Source: an uncultured Eggerthella sp.
Lineage (GTDB): Bacteria > Actinomycetota > Coriobacteriia > Coriobacteriales > Eggerthellaceae
DNA: 32,671 bases
Reading direction: 5' to 3'
Assembly: GCA_905203045.1 (NCBI GenBank)
Contig: CAJKUH010000021.1
Location: forward strand, 1 to 32,671
Positions 22,654 through 29,710 of this stretch are shown here, one piece after another. Under the pieces are notes generated by a model. It was not told where the DNA came from and searched no databases. It saw only the letters and a program-made list of their open reading frames with translations. How positions within the stretch are numbered: the first letter of the stretch is position 1; every line of letters starts with the position of its first letter. The position numbers were made by a program, and so were the translations under genes.

Positions 22654-22682
22654 AGTATAGGTGTTGCCAACTAGCGCCGCAA
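22654..22682 (-). promoter_or_regulatory. Likely promoter of the aminotransferase gene
   Basis: On the minus strand TTGCGG (22677-22682) and TATACT (22654-22659) lie 17 bases apart, about 58 bases upstream of the start codon. The -10 matches 5 of 6 positions, the -35 only 3. Confidence 0.45.
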
Positions 22683-22711
22683 AAAACTAATTCGGCAACT
22701 CGGCAAACGCG

Positions 22712-23653
22712 CTAATAGCATCTCATTTCAGAAATGGCGCAGTCTTCGTACTTATTCCCCTCGTAAACCGAATCGATGCGAAGCGTGAGCGATGAAGTGC
22801 TTACCGCGGGAAACGTGATTGACTGAACCTCCCGATACGAGTCGACCAGCGTCACCTGAGCTATGACTTTGCCCGAATCGGTAACCAGCGAAACCTGCTT
22901 AGGACGGGCATTCTTGTAGTAGATGTCTTCGGACTTAGTGTAACCGGCCATCAGCTGCACTTCGCACACCGTCATCTTGCTGCCTGACGGGCTGGACATC
23001 TTCACGCTCTGCCCCGCGCCAGAGCCCGTGGCACCTTCGACCCAAGCGGTATCCAAAGCACCATCGTCCAAATTGGAGGCAACATAGGTGCCATATTCGC
23101 TGGCAGGCAGCACTGAAGAAGCGGAATACGAAATCAACGCACCCGAGCCAGCGCCGTCCCTGAAGCCCTCAACCGTAGACAAGGAAGCATTATCCGAAGA
23201 AGCGCTGCTCGATCCGTGGTGAGCCGCCGAATCCGATTCGCTGTGATTTGACGCATTGGACGAAGCGCCCGAAGAGCCAGAGGAAGATCCGATATCCGAT
23301 TGCTGCTGGACTGCCTGGGACTGACCGGACGAATTGTTGCTGCTGCTCGATGCGGGATGGATGAACGCTACCAGGCAGACTATGACCACTAAAGCAACAG
23401 CCAACGCAACCGCCAGAACAACCACAACCTTGTTGGAAGACTTGCCAAACGAATCCTTCGGAGCGGGGTTTTCAGCGGGCTTTCTCCCCTCTTCGGGGAT
23501 ATTGGAAGCCATCGCACCCGTGTCCGAAGAAGCTGGCTGGCCCGAATCGAAAGAGACGGGCTGACCAGGGTCTTGCTCCGCCTTTGCTCCGCAGTTTGTG
23601 CAGAATTTGGAGCCTTCTTCCAGCTCCGCTCCACAATGAACGCAATATCTCAT
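22712..23653 (-). CDS. Zinc-ribbon membrane protein with NADase-type glycan-binding-like domain
   Basis: A 313-residue single-pass protein. An N-terminal zinc ribbon (C4, C7, C18, C21) is followed by a Pro/Ser-rich linker, one membrane helix (about 76-98), a long Ser/Asn-rich low-complexity spacer (about 101-160) and a C-terminal beta domain. That domain begins ASNLDDGALDTAWVEGATGSGAG (about 192-214), which resembles the discoidin-like glycan-binding domain found at the C-terminus of some secreted NADases. The ribbon would be cytoplasmic and the beta domain outside the cell. The start ATG overlaps the stop of the upstream enzyme by four bases (ATGA), so the two are co-translated. A cell-surface sugar-binding or sensing role is inferred only. 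Confidence 0.85.
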   Translation of the reverse strand: MRYCVHCGAELEEGSKFCTNCGAKAEQDPGQPVSFDSGQPASSDTGAMASNIPEEGRKPAENPAPKDSFGKSSNKVVVVLAVALAVALVVIVCLVAFIHPASSSSNNSSGQSQAVQQQSDIGSSSGSSGASSNASNHSESDSAAHHGSSSASSDNASLSTVEGFRDGAGSGALISYSASSVLPASEYGTYVASNLDDGALDTAWVEGATGSGAGQSVKMSSPSGSKMTVCEVQLMAGYTKSEDIYYKNARPKQVSLVTDSGKVIAQVTLVDSYREVQSITFPAVSTSSLTLRIDSVYEGNKYEDCAISEMRCY

Positions 23654-25323
23654 GCGAGCACCTTCCTAACCGCTTCGGGGATTTGGTACGGTGCCGCGAC
23701 CTTCATCGCTGCACCGTCAAGCTCTTCTTCCCCACCAAAACCGTACGAGCATCCGATAAAGGGGATGCCCGCCTTTTCGGCAACTTCAAAATCGTGGAAA
23801 CGATCCCCTACCATCACCTGAGGTTCGGCATGCCTGCTGGCAACGCGTTGATATATCTCCCACTTAGGAATATCGCGAAAATCCTCCGCGCAGTAATAGG
23901 CATCGAACCAGGCATCAAGGCCGAACATCTTGCGGTGAACGTCGCAATAATGGGTTCGACAATTGCTGAGAAATGCCAGCCGATACCCTGATTCCTGCAA
24001 TTGGGAAAGCATTTCAGCCACGCCAGGAAACAAGCGCGCCTTTCCCTGCTCGGTAAGGGAATCCATTTCGTTGCCGACGATTTCGGCAGCCTTGCGCCAT
24101 ACCGCCTCAGGCAGGTTTGGGGCAAAGGTGGTCCACATGGCTTCGGTTGTCCACCCCAGCCACTGGCTTATCCATTCGTCGCTGAACTCCTGCGGGGGCA
24201 TATGCCCCTCGGCAACCAGCCAGGCATACGCCTTGCGAAATGCCGGGCCGTAGATTGCCATGCTGTCATGCAGGGTTCCGTCAAAATCGAAGAAAACCGT
24301 CCCCTTCACCGCGATACCGCCGAAATGCTCGATGGCGCGCCTGCCCCAAAGGGAGTCCCTCAAAACGGCACGACCAACCCCAACCAAGTCAGCCTGCCCC
24401 TGCTGGAGAATGCGCTCTGCCCCTTCGGGTGTTCTTACGCCGCCCGTCACGATAACGGGAACATCCACCGCTTCGCGTACCGCAGCAGAATCTTTGCCGA
24501 AGTAGCCTTCCTCCTTCGAGCCTTCGCCTCGATATCCGCAGATACCCCCTGAAATATCAAGCAGGTCAACGCCTACACGCTCAAAAATCCTGCAAGCCGA
24601 AACCGCATCTTCCCGCGTTGCCCCTCCTTCGGTGTAGTCACAGGCGCCCAACCGCAGAGCAATCAGATAATCGGGCCCCACAGCCGCACGGACCGCCGCA
24701 ATGATCTGGCAGTGCAAGCGCGTACGGCCTTCTATCGTGGCACCGGTGTAGGCATCGGTTCGCTTGTTAGTGATAGGCGAGTAAAACTGGCTGAGCAAGT
24801 AACCATGCGCGGAATGAATCTCAACGCCATCGAAGCCTGCCTCCTTAGCACGTGTGGCCGCTGCAGCAAAATCTTCGATAACCGCATCGATTTCATCTTG
24901 GCTCATGGTATGAGCCAAGACCGCTTCACCGCGCGTGGTGGTATAGGGCATGGCGGTTGGAGCTGGAGCGGTCAACCCCCCGCCCAACGCCGAAATGGCT
25001 TTGCCCCCTGCATGGTTGATCTGGGCAATCGCTTTGGAACCATTCCGATGGATAACCCCAACAAGCTTGCTCAATCCGGGAACATCTTCATCGGAAGCAA
25101 AAGAAACCTGGCCTTTGCTTGCCTGACCCTGCTCGTTGACGTAACTGTGTTCCGTCACCACCAAGCCAAAATAGCCACCCTTGGTTTTCTCATCGTAATA
25201 GTCGAGCAAGGCCTGACTGACCTTGCCCTCCCCAACCGATTTCTCCGTTGCCATGGGCGGCATAACCAATCGATTGCGCAACAACACTGATTTGACCCGT
25301 AATGGTTCGGTAAGCAAAGCCAT
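23650..25323 (-). CDS. Old Yellow Enzyme-like flavin oxidoreductase fused to a HAD phosphatase
   Basis: A continuous 557-residue frame with two enzymes. Residues 1 to about 335 are an FMN-dependent NADH:flavin oxidoreductase/OYE barrel: VMPPMAT (20-26), QINHAGGKA (101-109), the active-site EIHSAHGYLLSQF (168-180, H170/H173), NKRTD with its Arg, and the phosphate-binding VTGGVRTPEGAE and VGVGRAVLRD ends. Residues 342-557 are a HAD-superfamily phosphatase: motif I DFDGTLHDS (D346, D348), motif II LSNCR (S453), K487 and motif IV GDRFHD (D507, D511). The OYE part ends where free OYEs normally do, and HAD starts at once with no linker. An internal GTG at 24309 could start a free HAD. The start is ATG at 25323 after GAGGTGG. 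The partner substrate is unknown. Confidence 0.88.
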   Translation of the reverse strand: MALLTEPLRVKSVLLRNRLVMPPMATEKSVGEGKVSQALLDYYDEKTKGGYFGLVVTEHSYVNEQGQASKGQVSFASDEDVPGLSKLVGVIHRNGSKAIAQINHAGGKAISALGGGLTAPAPTAMPYTTTRGEAVLAHTMSQDEIDAVIEDFAAAATRAKEAGFDGVEIHSAHGYLLSQFYSPITNKRTDAYTGATIEGRTRLHCQIIAAVRAAVGPDYLIALRLGACDYTEGGATREDAVSACRIFERVGVDLLDISGGICGYRGEGSKEEGYFGKDSAAVREAVDVPVIVTGGVRTPEGAERILQQGQADLVGVGRAVLRDSLWGRRAIEHFGGIAVKGTVFFDFDGTLHDSMAIYGPAFRKAYAWLVAEGHMPPQEFSDEWISQWLGWTTEAMWTTFAPNLPEAVWRKAAEIVGNEMDSLTEQGKARLFPGVAEMLSQLQESGYRLAFLSNCRTHYCDVHRKMFGLDAWFDAYYCAEDFRDIPKWEIYQRVASRHAEPQVMVGDRFHDFEVAEKAGIPFIGCSYGFGGEEELDGAAMKVAAPYQIPEAVRKVLA

Positions 25324-25333
25324 AAAGCCACCT

Positions 25334-25398
25334 CTTCAACTGGCAAGAGCCAACATGTACTTCCTTTGGTACAGAATACTGATAATGCCTTCAACTGG
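25334..25398 (-). promoter_or_regulatory. Repeat-bearing leader of the OYE-HAD gene
   Basis: The 10-base word CCAGTTGAAG occurs twice on the minus strand (25389-25398 and 25334-25343), 55 bases apart. The second copy lies just before the ribosome site, within a weak hairpin (CTCTT paired with AAGAG). No convincing promoter is seen; TTGACG near 25425 is a possible -35. Confidence 0.3.
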
Positions 25399-25430
25399 GA
25401 ATAGAATGTCACCTGGCTACACCGTCAACG

Positions 25431-25468
25431 AATAAAAGGGCCCGAGGCGCACTCGCCCCGGGCCCTTT
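25431..25468 (-). terminator. Intrinsic terminator of the riboflavin operon
   Basis: A 10-bp stem (25435-25444 with 25459-25468), extended by a further 4-bp inner stem, is followed on the minus strand by TTATTCG after T residues at the foot. It lies 41 bases past the ribH stop. Confidence 0.88.
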
Positions 25469-25509
25469 AACGGAATCTCCGCCGCTAAAAGCCTCTTTTC
25501 GATTCGAGG

Positions 25510-25977
25510 TTACGCCTCCAACGTCTTGATAAGGTTCACCATCTCGATGGCGCTGGTTGCGCAATCGAAGCCCTTGTTGCCGGCCTTCGTGCCAGCACGC
25601 TCAATTGCCTGCTCGATGGTGTCGGTTGTCACCACACCGAACAGCACGGGCACGCCTGTCTTCAGGCCAACCTGGGCAACGCCCTTCGCCGCCTCGTTGC
25701 ATACCAAATCGTAATGGGAGGTGGCACCGCGAATCACTGCACCCAGGCAAATGACGGCATCGTATTTGCCCGATTCGGCCATCTTCTGGGCAATCAGCGG
25801 AATCTCGAATGCGCCAGGCACCCAAGCAACATCTACATCTTCCGTTTTGACGTCATGGCGGAGCAAGCCGTCCATCGCACCGGAAATAAGCTTGGAGGTA
25901 ATGAACTCGTTGAAGCGGGCAGCAACGATACCGACTTTGATGCCTTGGGATACAAGCTTTCCTTCGAGGGTGTTCAT
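25510..25977 (-). CDS. ribH: 6,7-dimethyl-8-ribityllumazine synthase
   Basis: A 155-residue lumazine synthase, the typical length. It condenses the ribitylaminouracil with 3,4-dihydroxy-2-butanone 4-phosphate, the penultimate step to riboflavin. Key segments are AARFNEFIT (19-27), the WVPGAFEIP substrate loop (52-60) and GAVIRGATSHYD with the catalytic H88. The start is ATG at 25977 with AAAGGAACC upstream. It is the last gene of the operon, 84 bases after ribBA, followed by the terminator at 25431. Confidence 0.97.
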   Translation of the reverse strand: MNTLEGKLVSQGIKVGIVAARFNEFITSKLISGAMDGLLRHDVKTEDVDVAWVPGAFEIPLIAQKMAESGKYDAVICLGAVIRGATSHYDLVCNEAAKGVAQVGLKTGVPVLFGVVTTDTIEQAIERAGTKAGNKGFDCATSAIEMVNLIKTLEA

Positions 25978-26061
25978 ATATGGTTCCTTTCATGTTCTCA
26001 AGCGGCTATGCGCTCGGCTGATTCGTTTTTTGAAATGGGAAACAAAAGATACGCAGGGTCG

Positions 26062-27270
26062 TTATTCCTCGACGCTTTCAAGGATGTGGCCCATTTTCTC
26101 CTTCTTGGTTTGGAGGTAGAACTTGTCGTGCTCGGTTGCCGGCATCTGAATCGGCACACGATCGACGATTTCCAGACCGAATTCCGAAAGCTGATAGACC
26201 TTATCGGGGTTGTTGGTAAGCAGGCGCATGGTCTTCACGCCCAAGTCGCGCAGAATCTGCGCACCGATGAAGTACTCGCGCTCGTCGCCCTTGAAGCCCA
26301 ACGCCAAATTCGCTTCGAGCGTGTCCATGCCACGATCTTGCAGCTCATAGGCACGCAGCTTATTGACCAGGCCAATGCCCCTGCCTTCCTGGCGCATGTA
26401 CAGCACCACACCGCGACCTTCTTCGTTCACGGCGCGCATCGCGGAGGCAAACTGCTCACCGCAATCGCAGCGCAAGGAGCCGAATGCATCGCCGGTAAGG
26501 CACTCGGAATGCACACGCACCAGCAGGTTCTCTCCATCGCCAATGTCGCCCTTCACCAAGGCCACGTGATGTTCGCCGTTGAGCTTGTTGATGTAGGCAT
26601 ATGCGCGGAAGTCGCCGTACTTGGTGGGCATCTTGGTATTCGCAACGCGCTCAACCAGCTTGTCGTGCATCTTGCGGTATTCCTGCAGTTCCTTGATGGA
26701 AATGAACTTCAAGCCCCATTCCTTCGCAAGTTCGATAAGCTCCGGCGTGCGCATCATGGTGCCGTCGTCCCGCATAACCTCACAGCACAATCCGCATTCT
26801 TTCAAACCTGCCAGACGCATCAGATCAACGGTTGCCTCGGTATGGCCATTGCGCTCAAGGACGCCGTTGGGCTTTGCCATCAGTGGGAACATATGTCCAG
26901 GACGGCGGAAATCCTCGGGGCGCGCATTGTCGGCGACGCACATGCGGGCGGTAAGACCGCGTTCCTCGGCGGAAATGCCCGTAGTGGTGTCAACATGGTC
27001 GACCGAAACGGTGAAGGCCGTTTCATGGTTGTCGGTATTGGTGGTAACCATCTGAGGAAACATGAGCTTACGACACAGTTCGATGCTCATCGGCATGCAA
27101 ATAAGACCCTTGGCGTACTTGGCCATGAAGTTCACGTTTTCCGTGGTGGCGAACTCGGCCGCGCAGATGAAGTCACCCTCGTTTTCGCGGTCGGGGTCGT
27201 CGGTGCACAAGATCACTTTTCCCTGGCGAAGATCCTCCAAGGCTTCCTCAATGGTATTGAATTGGAACAT
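26062..27270 (-). CDS. ribBA: Bifunctional 3,4-dihydroxy-2-butanone 4-phosphate synthase / GTP cyclohydrolase II
   Basis: A 402-residue fusion supplying both branches of riboflavin synthesis. The N-terminal half is DHBP synthase: DDPDRENEGDF (24-34, acidic metal site), SVDHVDTTTGIS, DFRRPGHMFPL and NGHTEATVDL. The C-terminal half is GTP cyclohydrolase II: VRVHSECLTGDAFGSLRCDCG with the three zinc cysteines, YMRQEGRGIGL with the catalytic Arg, and the LTNNPDK segment. All catalytic residues appear intact. I take the start at ATG 27270 (MFQFNT) with GAGAGG upstream rather than the in-frame codon 36 bases earlier. It follows ribE by 68 bases. Confidence 0.96.
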   Translation of the reverse strand: MFQFNTIEEALEDLRQGKVILCTDDPDRENEGDFICAAEFATTENVNFMAKYAKGLICMPMSIELCRKLMFPQMVTTNTDNHETAFTVSVDHVDTTTGISAEERGLTARMCVADNARPEDFRRPGHMFPLMAKPNGVLERNGHTEATVDLMRLAGLKECGLCCEVMRDDGTMMRTPELIELAKEWGLKFISIKELQEYRKMHDKLVERVANTKMPTKYGDFRAYAYINKLNGEHHVALVKGDIGDGENLLVRVHSECLTGDAFGSLRCDCGEQFASAMRAVNEEGRGVVLYMRQEGRGIGLVNKLRAYELQDRGMDTLEANLALGFKGDEREYFIGAQILRDLGVKTMRLLTNNPDKVYQLSEFGLEIVDRVPIQMPATEHDKFYLQTKKEKMGHILESVEE

Positions 27271-27338
27271 TACTATCCTCTCGCACCCTGCAAACACGCA
27301 GTTCACAGGGATATTTTCTTGTTTTTGGCGTCAGCGCA

Positions 27339-28058
27339 TCAGAACCCGTTGCTCAGCAGGAATTCCTTTGTGATTCCGCTCGGCTTCGCGGTAACGCGTT
27401 TCTTAGCCACTTCGACATAGGGGCTTACGGCCGAAGCAGCTTGAAGGTCCGCTTCCCCAGCACGTTCAGGCGAGCATGCCAAAAGGCGCTCAACGTACTT
27501 GCCAATGCAGTCGTTTTCCAGGTTCACAACGCTGCCCACGCGTTTACCCGCCAGATTGGTTTGCGCACGCGTATGGGGAATGATCGATACGCTGAAACTT
27601 TCAGCATCCACCTTGGCCACCGTCAGGCTGATCCCATCGATGGCAATCGAACCCTTCTCGATAATGAAGCGGAGAATGGAAGGTTTGCAGCCTATCCGAT
27701 ACCACACAGCGTTGTCGTCTTCCTCGATGCTTTTCACGATGCCGGTGCCGTCGATATGCCCTGATACGATGTGCCCGCCGAATCGCCCTCCAGCACGCAT
27801 AGCGCGCTCTAGATTCACGGGGCTGCCCGGTTGCAGAGCCCCCAGGGAAGAGCGCCTCAACGTTTCATGCATCACATCTGCCGAGAAGGTGGTACGTGTA
27901 AAGTCGGTTACGGTAAGGCATACCCCGTTGGTTGCGATGCTGTCGCCCAAGTGAACATCTTCGAGCACGTTCGCAGCCGCGATGGTCAGCGTGCATGAAT
28001 GAGGGCCCTTCCGAATTGCAGCAATTTTGCCAACCTCTTCGACAATGCCGGTGAACAT
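27339..28058 (-). CDS. ribE: Riboflavin synthase, alpha type
   Basis: A 239-residue riboflavin synthase that dismutates two lumazines to riboflavin and the pyrimidine. It has the two tandem lumazine-binding barrels: residues 1-97 (MFTGIVEEVGKI, GDSIATNGVCLTV, DVMHETLRRSSLG) and 98-195 (GGHIVSGHIDGTG, IAIDGISLTV, IIPHTRAQTNL). The last 40 residues (from about CSPERAGEAD) extend beyond the core and end KEFLLSNGF; the family often has a shorter trimerisation helix here. The ATG directly follows the ribD stop (TAGATG), so the pair is translationally coupled. Confidence 0.95.
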   Translation of the reverse strand: MFTGIVEEVGKIAAIRKGPHSCTLTIAAANVLEDVHLGDSIATNGVCLTVTDFTRTTFSADVMHETLRRSSLGALQPGSPVNLERAMRAGGRFGGHIVSGHIDGTGIVKSIEEDDNAVWYRIGCKPSILRFIIEKGSIAIDGISLTVAKVDAESFSVSIIPHTRAQTNLAGKRVGSVVNLENDCIGKYVERLLACSPERAGEADLQAASAVSPYVEVAKKRVTAKPSGITKEFLLSNGF

Positions 28059-29303
28059 CTAAAGCACCTCGCACTCGACAAGCAAATCGCTTCCGAGCAT
28101 GGTCACTTCAGGCTCGGAAAGCCCAATGGCGTATTTCGGCGCTTCGACACCGAATCCGGCAACAGGGGAAGGCGCCTTGGCTCCACCGAAGATTTTCGGC
28201 GCAATGTACGCCTGCACCTTCGAAACCACCTCATAGGCAAGCACCGACCAGTTGATTTCAGAGCCACCTTCCACGATCACGCTGCCGATCCCCATGGCGC
28301 CGAGCTTTTCCATCAGCACCTCGATGTCGATGTGTCCTGCCGCTTCGGGAACCACGATGATGTCGCATTCCTGCTCGCGGTAGGGCATGTGCTTTTTCAT
28401 ATCGGACTCGGCCGTTGCGATGTACGTGGGAACCGAAGCAGCCGTTTTAACGATCTGCGAGCTCAGTGGCGTACGCAGGTGAGTGTCGCACACAATGCGA
28501 ATCGGGTTGCTGATCTTCGGTTTGAATCCGCACGATGCCGCCTCGGCAGCATCCCCTTCCTGCAATGCCTCATAGGCCGCCTCATCTTCGGCAAGCTCGC
28601 GCTCAAGCAGGTCTTCGAAATCGGAATCCGGCGCAGACTCTTCAGCAAACGCTTGGTCTTCGAAATCATCAAGCCGGCAGGTAAGCAGTGGGTCGTCTTT
28701 GATAACCGTGTTCACCCCAACCATGATGGCCGCATTGCGCTGGCGGTCCTCGTGCACACGACGGCGCGCCTCGGGTCCCGTGATCCATTTCGACTTACCG
28801 CTGCGAGTGGCGATTTTCCCGTCGAGTGTCATGGCATATTTAAGCGTCACATAGGGTTTCCCCGTTTTGATGTAATGGAAGAATGCTCGGTTGACTTTCT
28901 GACATTCTTCGACCAAAACACCTTGCACCACCTCGATGTCCGCAGCTTCGAGTTGGGCAATTCCCCCACCGCTGACTTTCGGGTTCGGGTCTGGAGCGCC
29001 CATAACCACACGTGCGACGCCCGCCTCGATCAATGCTTCGGTGCAGGGCGGCGTCTTACCCGTATGGCAACATGGCTCCAAAGTCACGTACACCGTTGCG
29101 CCTTTGGGGTCCTCACCACGCCTGCGGCAATCAGCCAACGCCTGGCGCTCGGCGTGGGGCTCGCCAAACGCGGTATGCCACCCCTCTCCGACAATGCGTC
29201 CATCGCGAACAACAACTGCACCAACAAGAGGGTTGGGATTTACCCAACCAGAACCGCGCAGAGCCAGCTCAAGCGCCCTTTGCATGTACTCTTCATCGTT
29301 CAC
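28059..29303 (-). CDS. ribD: Bifunctional riboflavin deaminase/reductase with acidic insertion
   Basis: A 414-residue RibD, the first gene of the operon. The N-terminal deaminase has the zinc site H50 (PHAE, E52 catalytic), C78 (EPCCH) and C87 (TPPC). The C-terminal reductase begins PYVTLKYAMTLDGKIA (150-165), with DDPLLT and IVEGGSEINW for NADPH and substrate binding. Usual length is 360-370; the excess is an acidic, low-complexity insertion at about 212-262 (LDDFEDQAFAEE through ERELAEDEAAYEA), placed between DDPLLTCR and NPIRIVCDTHLRTPL. The start is GTG at 29303, eight bases after AAAGGAGG; upstream in-frame codons lie inside the riboswitch terminator. Expression is controlled by the FMN riboswitch. 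Confidence 0.95.
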   Translation of the reverse strand: MNDEEYMQRALELALRGSGWVNPNPLVGAVVVRDGRIVGEGWHTAFGEPHAERQALADCRRRGEDPKGATVYVTLEPCCHTGKTPPCTEALIEAGVARVVMGAPDPNPKVSGGGIAQLEAADIEVVQGVLVEECQKVNRAFFHYIKTGKPYVTLKYAMTLDGKIATRSGKSKWITGPEARRRVHEDRQRNAAIMVGVNTVIKDDPLLTCRLDDFEDQAFAEESAPDSDFEDLLERELAEDEAAYEALQEGDAAEAASCGFKPKISNPIRIVCDTHLRTPLSSQIVKTAASVPTYIATAESDMKKHMPYREQECDIIVVPEAAGHIDIEVLMEKLGAMGIGSVIVEGGSEINWSVLAYEVVSKVQAYIAPKIFGGAKAPSPVAGFGVEAPKYAIGLSEPEVTMLGSDLLVECEVL

Positions 29304-29382
29304 GAAGCAATCCTCCTTTCTACTCGTTCGTCTGCGAATACCAATCTTTTTTGGGTAGCGACGAACAGGAGGCATTACATGC

Positions 29383-29416
29383 AAAAAGCCCTGGAACCAT
29401 ATGATTCCAGGGCTTT
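29383..29416 (-). terminator. Riboswitch-controlled intrinsic terminator ahead of ribD
   Basis: A perfect 12-bp stem (29385-29396 with 29405-29416) is followed on the minus strand by TTTTTG. It lies between the FMN aptamer and the ribD ribosome site, the expected expression platform: FMN binding should favour this hairpin and stop transcription before ribD. Confidence 0.88.
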
Positions 29417-29459
29417 CGACAGTCAAACACCAGCACACAGGTGCCAGCCTTATTCATCG

Positions 29460-29598
29460 TCTTCTTCCATCCGGACTGTAACCGTTGACTCTGGATTCGC
29501 ACCAGATCAACCTTGCCAAGCAAGGGTCGCGGGCTTTGCCCCGATGCCGTTAGGCACCAAACATTACCGCCAGTGAGGAATTGCACCTCGCCCTGAAG
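29460..29598 (-). ncRNA. FMN riboswitch (RFN element)
   Basis: The minus strand shows the conserved blocks of the RFN aptamer in order: TTCAGGGCGAGGTGCAATTC at the 5' side, CTGGCGGTAAT, AAGCCCGCGA, GATCTGGTGCGAATCCAGAG, CAACGGTTACAGTCCGGATG and GAAGAAGA at the 3' side. The ends pair to close the aptamer. It binds FMN and represses the operon. A terminator hairpin follows 44 bases downstream. Confidence 0.96.
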
Positions 29599-29621
29599 AC
29601 CGTATTCAATTTCCACGCTCT

Positions 29622-29649
29622 ACTATAGCGCACTGTAGTGCTCCGTCAA
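29622..29649 (-). promoter_or_regulatory. Promoter of the riboflavin operon
   Basis: On the minus strand TTGACG (29644-29649) and TATAGT (29622-29627) are separated by 16 bases, about 25 bases upstream of the aptamer. Both match 5 of 6 consensus positions. The spacer contains GCACT-AC-AGTGC, a short inverted repeat. The -35 directly abuts the T tract of the por terminator. Confidence 0.8.
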
Positions 29650-29684
29650 GAAAAAAGCCGCAGGCGGTATATGCCTGCGGCTTT
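29648..29684 (-). terminator. Intrinsic terminator of the por operon
   Basis: A perfect 12-bp stem (29654-29665 with 29673-29684) is followed on the minus strand by TTTCTTGA after T residues of the stem foot. It lies 26 bases past the porB stop. Confidence 0.9.
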
Positions 29685-29710
29685 GGTGGCCATCTGCACA
29701 GCCTAAGCGT

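Noticed and set aside
25714..29576. Long + strand open frames opposite ribBA, ribD and the FMN riboswitch
   Set aside because: One crosses the riboswitch and its terminator, and the other spans the ribE-ribBA gap; the minus-strand genes are unmistakable and the frames show no motifs.
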